A stretch of 64,000 nt of DNA from Sulfolobus sp. S-194 (GCF_012222305.1 NZ_CP035730.1:1240001-1304000); one strand, 5' to 3'; positions 45,651 to 55,330 are shown, numbered from the stretch's first letter. Numbers and translations: made by a program. The notes: a model not told the origin generated them from the sequence alone.

Positions 45651-46173
45651 TTACGTACTCACCACACAACTCGTCATCGAACTGCGTAGTCAGTACTATC
45701 GGTTTGTTAATTTGCTTTAAGTACTCCCTTAACTTAACTACACTTTTTTCGTCGAGGTTGGCAAATGGTTCATCGAGGAATAACCAATCCGGGTTGCCGG
45801 ATAGTGCTAACGTTAAGTACAGTTTCTTCCTTTGACCCGTAGATAATTTCGAAATCTTGCCTCTATAGTCTATGTCAAAAATCGTGTTTATAGGGGTTTT
45901 GAACCACGAGACTATATTAAGGAACTCCTTCACGTCTATATGGCCGTAAAATTCCTCATCCTCTATATATACTCCTATGTTTTTAGGTTGCGGTTCAAGC
46001 CTTACTTTGCCTTTGTGCGGAATGATACCGCTTAGGGCTAATAAGAGCGTGGTTTTCCCGCTTCCGTTCTTACCTTTTAAACAAGTAACCCTTGAATTAG
46101 AGATAAAGTTGACGTTTCTGAGGATCATCTTATTCCCCCGTTCTATTTCCGGTATATTAACTTCCATTCTCAT
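45628..46173 (-). CDS. small ABC ATPase, probable exporter of TOMM locus 2
   Basis: 181 residues, short for an ABC ATPase but with all motifs: Walker A GKNGSGKTT, signature KLSTGQRKK, Walker B WLFLDEPFANLD and a Q/H switch region TTQFDDE where the usual His is replaced by Gln. Compare the 254-residue locus 1 paralogue. Start at ATG 46173 or 46167. Confidence 0.85.
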   Translation of the reverse strand: MRMEVNIPEIERGNKMILRNVNFISNSRVTCLKGKNGSGKTTLLLALSGIIPHKGKVRLEPQPKNIGVYIEDEEFYGHIDVKEFLNIVSWFKTPINTIFDIDYRGKISKLSTGQRKKLYLTLALSGNPDWLFLDEPFANLDEKSVVKLREYLKQINKPIVLTTQFDDELCGEYVNVEAFAH

Positions 46174-46212
46174 ACGTTTATATTCGGTTTTGTACTAATA
46201 TTAACAGTCTAA

Positions 46213-46229
46213 AGTTTGTGTTACAAACT
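46213..46229. promoter_or_regulatory. locus 2 operator at the exporter promoter
   Basis: AGTTTGT-GTT-ACAAACT, perfect 7-3-7 palindrome 40 bases before the ATPase start. On the minus strand a TATA-like TTTTATACAAAT lies just upstream of it, so the palindrome covers the expected transcription start. Confidence 0.82.
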
Positions 46230-46420
46230 GGGATTTGTATAAAATCGTTATCACAATTTAGAAAACGACACGACGAAAAGTTAAATTATTTCCACACCGT
46301 ATACAATTGCTAAAACGATCGACTGTATTAGTAATAATAAGAAGAAATTCTTTGAGAAATTTTTTAAAAATATCGGAGTGAAAATTCAGGATTCTCACTA
46401 AAAATTAACAAAGGCTAAGG

Positions 46421-46983
46421 ATGTTACCCATAATACAAAGACTATTTATTAATAATGATACTGTCACAAATACTGCTATGGAGCTAACGAATCAATGGGA
46501 GTTCGTAGCGAAGAGTATTGTTAAGGTTAACATTAGGCTAAGGAGGGATTTTATGCTTCTGAACTATAAGGATGGTTTGTCTGAGAAGAACTTAACGGAG
46601 GTTTTGAAGGGTGAGGATAATATTATTACTAAGGTTAGTTTTCCTTTTAGAAGAGCTTGAGACGCTTAAGGCTAAGATAAAGTAGATTGTTTACCATTGA
46701 CCTTACTTATGAGCGAATTAGGAGATATTTTGTTCTTCTTGTAGGAGTTATCATGTAGTAGGTCTTGGGGTGGGCAGACTCACTTGTTTAGGGTTTAGTA
46801 AAGCGTTTTTGGATGACACGCTTCTAAGCACCGTTATTAAAGGAGGGAGAATGCTTTGAAGATGTATTCTAACTGTATGAGTATGAGGACTATATCTAGG
46901 ATTAATTTTCTCTTTCATAAGATTAGGGTTATGGAGTATATCATATTGCTAATGCTTCTATTCACAGCCTTAGTAGTCCTATT
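46421..46983 (+). pseudogene. decayed transposase remnant, family unresolved
   Basis: Two frames remain: a 79-residue piece (NTAMELTNQWEFVAKSI...) and a C-terminal piece ending MEYIILLMLLFTALVVLLSL-SKE at about 46983, with stops between. Hydrophobic transposase C-termini of this type occur in Sulfolobus IS, e.g. the decayed element at 62443-63565. It abuts the IS1-type remnant. Confidence 0.5.
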
Positions 46984-46995
46984 AAGCCTTAGTAA

Positions 46996-47522
46996 GGAGT
47001 GAGAAGACTCGTTAGGGTTAACTGGTGATCAACTGTGTTTTTCTCTAACCAATAGTCCAGGTTATAATCATCACTAACCCACTTGCTCCCTTTCTGGCAC
47101 ATAACGTTTAACCTCACTGAAATCATTCTCATCCTACCATCAACGGAGTAGATTAAGTAAAGCAAGACTTGTGTAAACGAAGCAAGTGAAGATCCATTTA
47201 TAAAAAGTCTTACATATTCTTATACAAATAAGCCTACGCCAATAACCTTAGCAGTAACCTTACCCTCAACAAGTCCTACTGCCATAATGCTTAATCCAGC
47301 TAAACATAGTACCTAGAGTAACATTTAAAACCCTAGAATGATAAGTTGCATCACCCAAAAAGTACCTACCGCAATCCATACACAAATACTTCTGCCTACC
47401 AGCAGACTTAACAACACGATAACTACCGCAAGAGGGACAAGCCATGTATTGCCTAATTACAATCTCCCTATCCACAAATAAAACTCATTATAAAAATATA
47501 AATAGGTTAATGACGATACTAT
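46996..47522 (-). mobile_element. IS1-type element A remnant (minus strand)
   Basis: Outer end at 47522 reads (minus strand) ATAGTATCGTCATTAACC. The InsA-like gene at 47266-47475 (69 residues) keeps the zinc finger CPSCG...CMDCG and VLNVTLGTMFSWI. After it, an internal deletion leads into the InsB part (VSDDYNL...), which decays near 46996. The opposite terminus is missing. The terminus matches the MITE ends. Confidence 0.8.
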
Positions 47523-47945
47523 GACTTCTTCTAAGCATTACTTTTTGATTAATAAAATAGAAAAATCTGACACATTAACTATTGAGTGTAAAAATTATCA
47601 AATTTAAACTATTCCCCAATATCTAAGAACAATAGATAGATTGAAGATTATTGAATTTTCCAAATATAACGTATAATTATTAAATTATTTAGAACTCATA
47701 GTAGTTAGTTGGTGTGTCCAACTATTATGTGTTAGTTTAGTACTTATCAGATAAATTAAGAAAAACTATTCCTACTCGACGTAAAGATTTACAAAAAAGC
47801 AAATTAATAGATAATTTTTTATTATAAAAAAGATATTAATCATGCGAAACTATCTAGGCTTTTTAGCTAAATTTAAAATAAATGAATAGTAAAATAAACA
47901 TATTAAATTAATTATTTAAAATATCAATATTTTTTGACTTATGTA
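47523..47945. other. intergenic region upstream of precursor 2
   Basis: About 420 A+T-rich bases. Contains an inverted repeat TAGTTGG-TGTGT-CCAACTA near 47705-47725, of unknown role. No gene seen. Confidence 0.5.
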
Positions 47946-47964
47946 TAGTTTGTGATACAAACTA
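47946..47964. promoter_or_regulatory. locus 2 operator at the precursor promoter
   Basis: TAGTTTGT-GAT-ACAAACTA, a perfect 8-3-8 palindrome 52 bases before the precursor ATG. A TATA-like ACTATAAAC follows it at about 47965. Best copy of the locus 2 motif. Confidence 0.85.
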
Positions 47965-48016
47965 ACTATAAACATTATATATTCAATTAAGGATATCTAG
48001 TAATTAGTGATATCAT

Positions 48017-48142
48017 ATGAAGTTACGCATAATAAAACTAAGCCAGAGTAAACTAACTCCGCCAATAATTAATGGATGTTGCACTACAACGTGTATAAAT
48101 GGCTGTTGTTGTAGCTGCTCTCTTACATGTTGTGGTGGGTAA
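48017..48142 (+). CDS. TOMM precursor peptide 2 (41 residues, 9 Cys)
   Basis: ATG 48017 to TAA 48140-48142. Leader of 20 residues (MKLRIIKLSQSKLTPPIING), then a core of CCTTTC, INGCCCSC and SLTCCGG: Cys at 21, 22, 26, 30-32, 34, 38, 39. The core resembles thiazole/oxazole-rich peptides. The operator in front is shared with the locus 2 enzymes and exporter. A small metallothionein-like protein is the alternative, but it would not explain the shared operator and the orphan sagB-C-ycaO set. Isolated by IS debris on both sides. Confidence 0.82.
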   Translation: MKLRIIKLSQSKLTPPIINGCCTTTCINGCCCSCSLTCCGG

Positions 48143-48163
48143 TAATTTTTCAGAAGTAATTTG

Positions 48164-48170
48164 TTTTTTT
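48164..48170 (+). terminator. T7 run after precursor 2
   Basis: TTTTTTT 22 bases after the stop, following a shorter T5 run, the usual archaeal intrinsic termination signal. Confidence 0.5.
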
Positions 48171-48284
48171 AGCTGATATAACTAGAGATTTTTAAGATTC
48201 TTCATAGTGCATTCGCTGAACTATAAATCTAGGAAGTTGAGGGAAGAAGCTTTGAAAATGCTAATGGTATAAGGGCGTTCAGTA

Positions 48285-49456
48285 GGGGATGTTCTCATGC
48301 AGTCATCTTATTCGATATCTAATAGTAAAATTATATCAAGTTTTCTCTAATATACTGTACTCCCTTCAAGTAAGCCTCATTTAAGGGAGTTCTCTCCCTT
48401 GAAAACACATGGGGGTACACGATGTTCAACAAGGCAAGACTATAATCAACCATTTTCTCACTTCTATTAACAGCCCTAGTGTCTCTAGCTAACCTAGCCA
48501 AATGTGCCCTACAGTAAGAGTGGTAACTCTCTACGGTGTAAGTATACTTCTTACTCGCTACACGATTATCGAGAACTTGATAAACGGAGTAATCATCAGT
48601 ATAATTAACCTTACTCTTAGGCAGAGAATTCAAGAGAAAGCGAAAAGTATCATAATCTCTATTACCCGTAGTGAAGAAAGGAGTACCATCAGCTAAAGCA
48701 TTCCATATCCACAAGTTCTCCCTCTTGGGACCATGTCTAACCCTAAGGTAAGTCCAGCTCTCGTCAATTACCGTGACTTTTGCGGTAAAGTTCTTTAATT
48801 GTTCTTGTAGGGCTAATAGATTAACGTATGCCTCTATTCCTTTTCTCTTTATTAGACTGTAAACTGTGGTTAAAGGCTTTCCCTCAACCTTTGCTATTCC
48901 CCTTATGCTCGTCCTATTCAAGTACTCTTTCAAGATCCTTTCCTTTTGTTCTCTACTCATCTTGTGATTAGGTGTCTGATAAAACGTTCTTTCACACGTT
49001 TTGCACTTGTATTTTGCTATTCCCCTTGATGATCCGTTTTTTATTACTTTGTTTGAGTTGTATGATGGGCATGGTGGTTTTTTCTTCTTTTCTCCTCTTT
49101 ATCCTCAGTTTTTTGGTGTAGTAGTAGAGTGTTGATAGTGTTATTCCGAGTTTTGTAACTTGTACTCCTAGAAGGTATGCTGCTATAGTATAAGCAATGT
49201 CTTCTAGCTTGTGCTTTCGGGGCTTAAGGTTTAAATTTCTTAGAGTCAGAAGTATTAATTGTGTAAGGGTTACGAGATCCATCTCGGTAACCCTCACATA
49301 AATCTCGTAACCCTTACACATAAATTTTCTCAAGAGACATCTTGAGTGTTGTAATTCCATTTATCTCTAAATTTAGATGATTATCTGATAAAATTTCTAG
49401 TCAAATATAATTTTTATTATTTATTATCGAATAAGATGACTGTTTGAGAACACCCC
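48285..49456 (-). mobile_element. IS1-family element, ISC1173-like (1172 bp)
   Basis: Inverted ends GGGGATGTTCTCATGCAGTC (left) and, on the minus strand, GGGGTGTTCTCAAACAGTC (right), continuing as CATCTTATTCGATA. Target duplications CGTTCAGTA lie at 48276-48284 and 49457-49465. The length agrees with ISC1173. It landed in the end of an IS110 copy: after removing it, GGGCGTTCAGTAATAAACC reads as in the IS110 end at 57085-57100. Confidence 0.92.
48331..49360 (-). pseudogene. IS1-family transposase, frameshifted
   Basis: Two frames make one protein: 49360-48992 (N-terminal helical part, HKLEDIAYTIAAYLLGVQVTK) and a second frame that reads PPCPSYNSNK...KYKCKTCERTFYQ (zinc finger) into the 48960-48331 part with VIDESW, TDDYSVYQ and ...RAVNRSEKMVDYSLALL (DDE). 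The change of frame falls at the A-rich stretch GAAGAAAAAACC (minus strand). A programmed shift is known in IS1 of enterobacteria, but here the needed shift is +1 (or -2), so mutation is as likely. Confidence 0.75.
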
Positions 49457-49993
49457 CGTTCAGTAATAAACCTTTCGGTCATATTTCAAGCATAGCGTCA
49501 ACTAACATTACCACGTGGGTCTTTTCAACCCACGTGGCGATTAGGAGAGGCCTCTTTAATCACTTGGCCTCATAAGGCTTATTATTATACCAAACACTCC
49601 ATACAACCCTTGCCAACTTCCTAGCCAAAGCAGTATACAACTTCTTACCCTTCAACCTATCCTTGTGTGTCTCATAAAACTTCAATAAGGTTGGGTTCCT
49701 AGAAACGCAAGAGAGGTTAAAAGAGGTTAGGAAGATGATTGAGGGGCAAGTACAGGATAATCACGTTTTATTGACGATCCCGGGTGTTGGTAGACTTGCA
49801 GCTGGTATTATTATTGGTGTTGTTGGTGATGTTAAGCGTTTTCCTAAGCCTGAGTCTTTTGTTGCTTATTGTAGTTTAGACCTTGTTGTGAAGAGGAGTG
49901 GAAGGGCTGTGGTAAGTAGGGGGATTTCCTAAGAGGGGTAATAGGTATTTGTGTAGTTTGTTCTACTTTTTGGCTGAGATGAATTATTCTAGG
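49457..49993. mobile_element. two IS110 fragments joined head to head
   Basis: 49466-49704 is the reverse complement of an IS110 3' end (including the CCACGTGGGT hairpin at 49511-49537 and codons for ...LARKLARVVWSVW). From 49698 a plus-strand piece begins (ETQERLKEVRKMIEGQVQDNHVLLTIPGVGRL, quoted in part) and runs to about 49993. The join shares CCTAGAA with both sources. The plus piece (65 codons open) is a decayed transposase. Confidence 0.8.
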
Positions 49994-50500
49994 GTTTTGA
50001 ATGTCCCCTTAGGTATCATGTTTAACTGGATTATGGTAGGAAAAGGCATGAGAAATTGGTTGAGTTGTGGGGTAAGTAGGTGGTAAAGGGTAGGGTAGTT
50101 ACTAAGGTTGTTGACGAGATGTGGACTTACTTGTATAAGAATATTAAGGCTTTTTACAAGTGGGTCTTCACTTGTTTTGATTACACGGGCCTTGGCTTTT
50201 ACTTAGTCTACTCTGTCGGTGATAGGGACGAGGGGGCTTTTAATGAGGTCAAGCGTTATGTGCCAGATGATGGTAGGCGGGTTAGTGATGATTATAACTT
50301 GTTGGTTGGAAAACCACACTGTTGTTTCACCGGTTAACCCTAATGAGGCGCTGCACTCCTCATTAAGGGATAGGCTTGTTAGGTTTAAGAGGGCAACGAA
50401 GGCTGTAAATAGGAGCATAAACATGATGAAGTACTCTATAGCACTAGTCTTATGGGAGAGAAAGTTAATACCAGAATTTATAACATAATGACGACACTAT
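49986..50500 (+). mobile_element. IS1-type element A remnant (plus strand)
   Basis: Starts at ATTCTAGG (49986-49993), which is shared by IS110 and IS1-A. It covers LNVPLGIMFNWI, VVDEMWTYLYKNI (DDE Asp), VSDDYN and, after a frameshift near 50305, NEALHSSLRDRLVRFKRATKAVNRS to the stop. The outer end is AATTTATAACATAATGACGACACTAT at 50500, matching MITE termini. Confidence 0.82.
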
Positions 50501-50868
50501 GGAAGAAGTTAGTAAATTATAGATTCAGTAGTTTTTATATAGTTAACAAGACGAGGGTATTAGGTTAGTTAACTACAGAGTATATTAATCATATAGAGAT
50601 TTAAACATAAGGGAAGTGGTTAGAACAAGACTAACATGGTGAAGGAATAAACGTAATCTTTCGAAACAAACGGAATAAAACTCGAAGAAACATACTACGT
50701 GAATGGAACGCTGGTACAGAATATCAACAATACTTAAACTCAATCACTGATTAAAATCTTTTTAGTGATTCTAGATAACATATCATAAATCATAAAAATT
50801 ATTATAATTTTAAGCTTTGAATACTTGTTTTATTAAATTTTTCCTTCCATCCTAGTTTTTCAAAAAGA
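50501..50868. other. intergenic region
   Basis: About 370 A+T-rich bases at the end of the convergent membrane-protein gene. No gene or repeat supported. Confidence 0.5.
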
Positions 50869-51579
50869 TTAAAATATTTTAATACCGAATATTATCGAAA
50901 CAATAACAGAAGGTATTAGTAATATGAAGAAATTCTTTGAGATATTTTTTATAAAAAATATGTTAGAGTAAAAATATAAAATATTCATTAAAAATTGATA
51001 AACAGCAACTAGAAAGTTTACTGAACCGAAAGTTTGTACTATCGCAAAATAGATCATACTTATAGTATATCCGTACTTCTCTCCTATTATGAATAACCAA
51101 TATTCTATTTCAAAGAACGATATTAAGGGATAGAGTAAGTAATATAAATTTAGACTTATACCTATATCTTTTTTAGAATTTAACGTGATTAATACAGTTA
51201 TTTCCACTTCTTTAGAACCAAATGTCGGTACCCACACTATATAATTTCCATAAACAGGATAGAAGATTATGTATTCAAAATACAGTAAAAAACTAAAAAG
51301 GATATATTGTACTAATGGATAAATAATAAATAGGACTATATTAATACCATTTTTACTGTTTAATAAATACGGATACTTCCTTGCATTCTTAATTGAGATC
51401 CATATAGTCTCCCTCCTATTCTTAGTTATAGTAGAGAAGTTAAAAAGTACAATAAGGTAAGCGAGAGTTGCTATAAAATATTCTGGTAAAAAAGTTTTTA
51501 GCGTAATTATAAGTAAATTAGATATTAAATATAAATAGATAGAAAAGATTATTATTTCAGCTATAATTTGCTTCTTCAA
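50869..51579 (-). CDS. integral membrane protein of TOMM locus 2
   Basis: 236 residues, about seven helices. I recognise no family; the EExxxR motif of CPBP is absent. It occupies the slot where locus 1 has CPBP proteins, overlapping the sagC-like gene by 4 bases, so an immunity, export or processing role is likely. Very A+T-rich. Confidence 0.65.
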   Translation of the reverse strand: MKKQIIAEIIIFSIYLYLISNLLIITLKTFLPEYFIATLAYLIVLFNFSTITKNRRETIWISIKNARKYPYLLNSKNGINIVLFIIYPLVQYILFSFLLYFEYIIFYPVYGNYIVWVPTFGSKEVEITVLITLNSKKDIGISLNLYYLLYPLISFFEIEYWLFIIGEKYGYTISMIYFAIVQTFGSVNFLVAVYQFLMNILYFYSNIFFIKNISKNFFILLIPSVIVSIIFGIKIF

Positions 51580-52460
51580 TATTCGTCCCCCGTTAAACCA
51601 TAAAGACTAGGAGAAACTCCGCATATTTCACAATATGGATTCCTAATTAATCTAATTTGGCTAATTGATATATCATTTATCTGAATAATTTTGCCAACCA
51701 ATCTAGGATATTTGTAATTAATTAGGGAATGTATATCTGAAATAAGAAAAGATAGTGCTATCAAATCGTTACTAGATAAAACTCTTTTATTTTTCTTTAT
51801 TATTAATAAATTACTAGCAAATTTTAACTCTCGTCCCAAATTTAAATTAAGAAAATTTATGAAATCGGAGATGCAACCAGTTATTCCAAATATTGAGCTA
51901 ATAATATTTATATTGGCTCCATCATATAAATAGTAGTATACAATTTTTCCCCTTAACAATTTTTTATTATTTTTTAATACTTTTTCTATGTGATTATAAT
52001 CGTATATATCTCCTGAAAATATTATTATTTCAGCATTACCTAGATCCTGAACGTGTATTAATTTGTCTTTAAAGAATAAAGAATATAAGTGTTCAATCGT
52101 TTTACCTAGACTTTCATCATCTATGAAGTACCTACCTACATTACTTGACTCTGTCTCATCTATAATTTGTATTATATTTAATTTACTAAAAGTATCTATA
52201 ATTTCCATGATTTTATTATCCAAACTAAGCTTTTCTTGTAAAATTTTAACATCAATACCAAAGGAATTTTCATATAAAAGCTTAAATAATTTAGCTAATA
52301 AATGTGATTTATCTTCATCGATAATTCTCATTAGTGTCGTATAGCTATTTTCTAATATTTCTATCGTATCTTCATCGATAATATTTATAACATAATTAGG
52401 ATTTAGTCTTACTTTCATAATTTTATCCTTAATACTTTTGAAAAAGTTAAAAGTAACCAT
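51576..52460 (-). CDS. E1-like/RRE protein (SagC-like) of TOMM locus 2
   Basis: 294 residues, shorter than the locus 1 protein (370). N-terminal RRE-like region (~15-110: NYVINIIDEDTIEILENSY, FGIDVKILQEKLSLDN), a shortened Rossmann part (GNAEIIIFSGDIYDYNHIEKV) and a C-terminal CEICG (C277, C280) matching CPACG of locus 1. A TATA-like TATAAAAAT lies about 30-38 bases upstream, so the message is probably leaderless, with the operator between TATA and start. Confidence 0.75.
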   Translation of the reverse strand: MVTFNFFKSIKDKIMKVRLNPNYVINIIDEDTIEILENSYTTLMRIIDEDKSHLLAKLFKLLYENSFGIDVKILQEKLSLDNKIMEIIDTFSKLNIIQIIDETESSNVGRYFIDDESLGKTIEHLYSLFFKDKLIHVQDLGNAEIIIFSGDIYDYNHIEKVLKNNKKLLRGKIVYYYLYDGANINIISSIFGITGCISDFINFLNLNLGRELKFASNLLIIKKNKRVLSSNDLIALSFLISDIHSLINYKYPRLVGKIIQINDISISQIRLIRNPYCEICGVSPSLYGLTGDEY

Positions 52461-52463
52461 TTA

Positions 52464-52480
52464 AGTTTGCATTACAAACT
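52464..52480. promoter_or_regulatory. locus 2 operator between the divergent enzyme operons
   Basis: AGTTTGC-ATT-ACAAACT, one mismatch from the perfect palindrome. It begins 4 bases from the sagC-like ATG and lies 44 bases before sagB, so one bound protein can silence both operons. Confidence 0.82.
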
Positions 52481-52523
52481 TGTAATAAGATTTTTATATG
52501 GAAAGGGAGAAAACAGAAACGAA

Positions 52524-53417
52524 ATGGAAAGGGCAAATCACGAAACAGAAAACAAGAGCAGTTCTCATTACAAGTTTATTATCGCTAAAGTTTCTTCGTT
52601 TAATGGTATTATATTTGCAAACACTGATGTGGCGGACAAATTGTTATCACTTTCAAAGGATCCTCCATTATATTCGTTATATATTTCATTATTAAATCAA
52701 ATTAAATATAGGAAATATCCAAACTTAGAAAATATATATACTATACAACAATTTAATGAAAGTCCGGCTTACGTTGATTTTAGTGTTAACCAAAGTAATA
52801 CGGAATTGATTATTAAAAATACTTTACATAATAATTTACTTAGAGGAATATCACTAGAAGAGGCATTGTATAAGAGGCGTAGTTCAAGAAAATTTAAAGG
52901 AAGTTTAAGCCTTCAAAAACTATATATTATTTTATATTATACATTTCAAAAAACACATTATGTAGAAATTGATTCAAAGAAAAAAGATTCAAGAATGTAT
53001 CCATCCCCTGGAGCTTTATATCCTAATAGATTATATTTAATATCATTAAATGTAGACGAGCTTGTGAAAGGTGGAATATACTACTATGATCCAAATAATA
53101 GTTCATTAATATTGTTAGGGAAAAGAGATATTACCCAGATAGAAAAAGCATTTATAGAACCAGATTTAATCTCTACCGTATCTACTATTTTAGTAATCGT
53201 CACGGATATGAGTATGATATATGCCAAATATGGAGAATTAGGATTTAAATTAGCTTTAATAGAAGCTGGATCTATTCTATATTTAATTACCTTAATTGCT
53301 TCATCTTTAGATATACCTAACTTACCATATGAAAGTTTCTATAATTATGATATTTGTGACCTCTTAGGTATAAACTGCGTAGACCAGTTTCCAGCTACTA
53401 CTATTTTAATGGGGTGA
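52524..53417 (+). CDS. SagB-type azoline dehydrogenase of TOMM locus 2
   Basis: 297 residues from ATG 52524; an upstream in-frame GTG/ATG-like start at 52467 would lie inside the operator and is rejected. Nitroreductase blocks: KRRSSRKF, MYPSPGALYP (FMN), YAKYGELGFKLALIEAG. Same fold and order as locus 1 but clearly divergent. Next gene starts within about 6 bases. Confidence 0.85.
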   Translation: MERANHETENKSSSHYKFIIAKVSSFNGIIFANTDVADKLLSLSKDPPLYSLYISLLNQIKYRKYPNLENIYTIQQFNESPAYVDFSVNQSNTELIIKNTLHNNLLRGISLEEALYKRRSSRKFKGSLSLQKLYIILYYTFQKTHYVEIDSKKKDSRMYPSPGALYPNRLYLISLNVDELVKGGIYYYDPNNSSLILLGKRDITQIEKAFIEPDLISTVSTILVIVTDMSMIYAKYGELGFKLALIEAGSILYLITLIASSLDIPNLPYESFYNYDICDLLGINCVDQFPATTILMG

Positions 53418-53422
53418 GAAAT

Positions 53423-54767
53423 TTGAAATTATATGAATACTTGCATCCTTATGCATTAGGATATGCGATACTACGATTAATGTCTTTTAATTCCCCAATG
53501 TATATATCATCTAGTGATAAGCTATTGCTAATAAAAGATATTGAATTTTTTTTTACTTCATAGAAAAGAGCTTAGACTAAATTATTTTAATGATACTAAT
53601 AATGAATTGTTTACAAGGGAGTTACTAAAAGCTGGAGGATTCGGATTTAATATACATGATGCAACAAATTCTTATTTGGGAGAGTTAATAGAAAGAGTCA
53701 CTTTACTAGTTCCCTTCCTTGATAACATTGAAGTTTATACTGAAAAATTTTTAACAACAAAGGGATATAATTATATTAGTATACAAGATTTAATAAATTC
53801 AAAACATGCTATACCTATAACTAATAACGTTAACTATAAAGATCTTAATGAAAAGATTTATATACCTTACGTGAAAGGTAAAATATTACCTTCTAATGAA
53901 ACAGTTTACGTCCCTGCATATGCAGTATATTTCAACCATAATTTTGTAGATAAAAATATTGTAAAACCTAATAAAAGTTTGTTAAAGTATATTAAATTTT
54001 TAACAACTAGTAATGGAGTAGCAGCCGGAGCTAGTAAAGATTTTGCAATAAGTAGAAGTATCATGGAGATTATTGAAAGACATGATTTTATGATTTTATG
54101 GTTAACTTCATCTGCTATGGAACCGCTAGCAATCTATGAATTACCAAATTTAACGATATATATAGGTAAGTTTAATACCCTAGATGGTAATTACGAATCT
54201 ATCTTCTCAATATTTTTGAGAAAAGATGAACCAAAATTCGGAATAGGAGGTGCTTCTGATTATGATCATGATAGAAGTATTATAAGATCTCTCAAAGAAG
54301 TTTTAGCTAGTTACTTATCATTAATTTATTATCGAGATTTTTATGTAAATAAAGATATTAAAGAACTAAAGAGATTTGATAATTTTGAAACTAATACTAT
54401 CTTCTATTCGATTTCCGAAGGATATAATCAGATACATCCAGTTATATCTAACATATTAATGAAATTTTCTAGTATTAAAAAAAGTTTTTACTTAGATTTC
54501 ATAGATTTAATAAGAGGATCTGAATCTACGAAAATACAGAATGTTTATTCTATAACTCCTATTGAGAATTTAATTAAACTAAATAATTTAAATATTATAC
54601 TTATAGAAATACCTACGTTTATCGAGGATATTTATGTCTACAAGGCATTAAGTTTAGAACTGCTTCCATTACCTATCCCAGAATACACAAAATACCTTGT
54701 AGATCATAACTTTATTATAAAAAACAATATAAAAGTTAAAAATACACTTCCACATCCATATCCGTGA
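53423..54767 (+). CDS. YcaO cyclodehydratase (SagD-like) of TOMM locus 2, frameshifted at T9
   Basis: Translation can start at TTG 53423 (LKLYEYLHPYALGYAI) and reaches a stop at TAG just after the T9 run (53546-53554). The rest of the protein, from FFLLHRKELRLNYF on, lies in the +1 frame and runs to 54767 (~408 residues). The two parts align end to end with the locus 1 YcaO. YcaO motifs ELIERVTLL and NGVAAGASKDFAISRSIMEIIERHDF are present; the tail ends LPHPYP, the Pro-rich motif of azoline-forming YcaOs. Loss of one T would restore the frame (~447 residues). Slippage, polymorphism or sequencing error are all possible. Confidence 0.8.
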
Positions 54768-55330
54768 TTGCCATGTATGAACCACTATCGTCCCTCTTGG
54801 ACAAAATTTACTGGGATTTACTAAATAAGGTTAGGGCTATAGTTGAGCTGATTTTAATAATATCTACCCTTGCTTACCTCAGCTCGTATATAATAATTAC
54901 AACTAAAACAAATTATTATCTATTTTTCGCACTGTTTTTACTATACATTATAATTGCGATAAATATGAGGGGGTTAAATAAGACTTACCAAAGGTACTTA
55001 AGACTTCTTAGGTTAAATGAAACCAACGCTTTAAAGGATTTCATGAGGAGGTTTAGGTTATCCACTGTTTTCACTCTCATCCTAAACGTTGTAATCGGGG
55101 TTGTAATTTTTTACAAATTACCCTATTTATATTTAATTTTACTTGATATTGCACTTTACACAATTTATATGGTTGATAAAAGAATAGTAAGCTTAAATAA
55201 ACTTATACTGATATTTTTGGTAAACACAGTATTTATACCGCTCACTTTACTTAACCTTGAAATATACCCGTTATTGCTTTCCTTAGCCAACTTAGCAGAT
55301 CTTATGGTGATAAAGATTGATGTCAAATAA
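54764..55330 (+). CDS. integral membrane protein paired with a winged-helix regulator (locus 2)
   Basis: About 185 residues (GTG 54764 overlaps the YcaO stop; ATG 54773 gives MYEPLSSLLDKIYW). Amphipathic N-terminus, then four to five helices. Corresponds in position and architecture to 36821-37486 of locus 1. Less A+T-rich than the YcaO gene before it. Confidence 0.7.
   Translation: MIAMYEPLSSLLDKIYWDLLNKVRAIVELILIISTLAYLSSYIIITTKTNYYLFFALFLLYIIIAINMRGLNKTYQRYLRLLRLNETNALKDFMRRFRLSTVFTLILNVVIGVVIFYKLPYLYLILLDIALYTIYMVDKRIVSLNKLILIFLVNTVFIPLTLLNLEIYPLLLSLANLADLMVIKIDVK

Noticed and set aside
46421..46660. 79-codon open frame as an independent gene
   Set aside because: It lies next to transposase fragments, has no start signals and continues as decayed transposase sequence; treated as a remnant.
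48017..48142. Metallothionein interpretation of the Cys-rich peptide
   Set aside because: Not excluded, but the operator shared with SagB/YcaO genes, the Gly-flanked Cys/Ser/Thr core and the short basic leader fit a TOMM precursor better.
52467..52523. Upstream start for the locus 2 SagB gene
   Set aside because: It would start inside the operator palindrome and add a non-family N-terminus; ATG 52524 is preferred.
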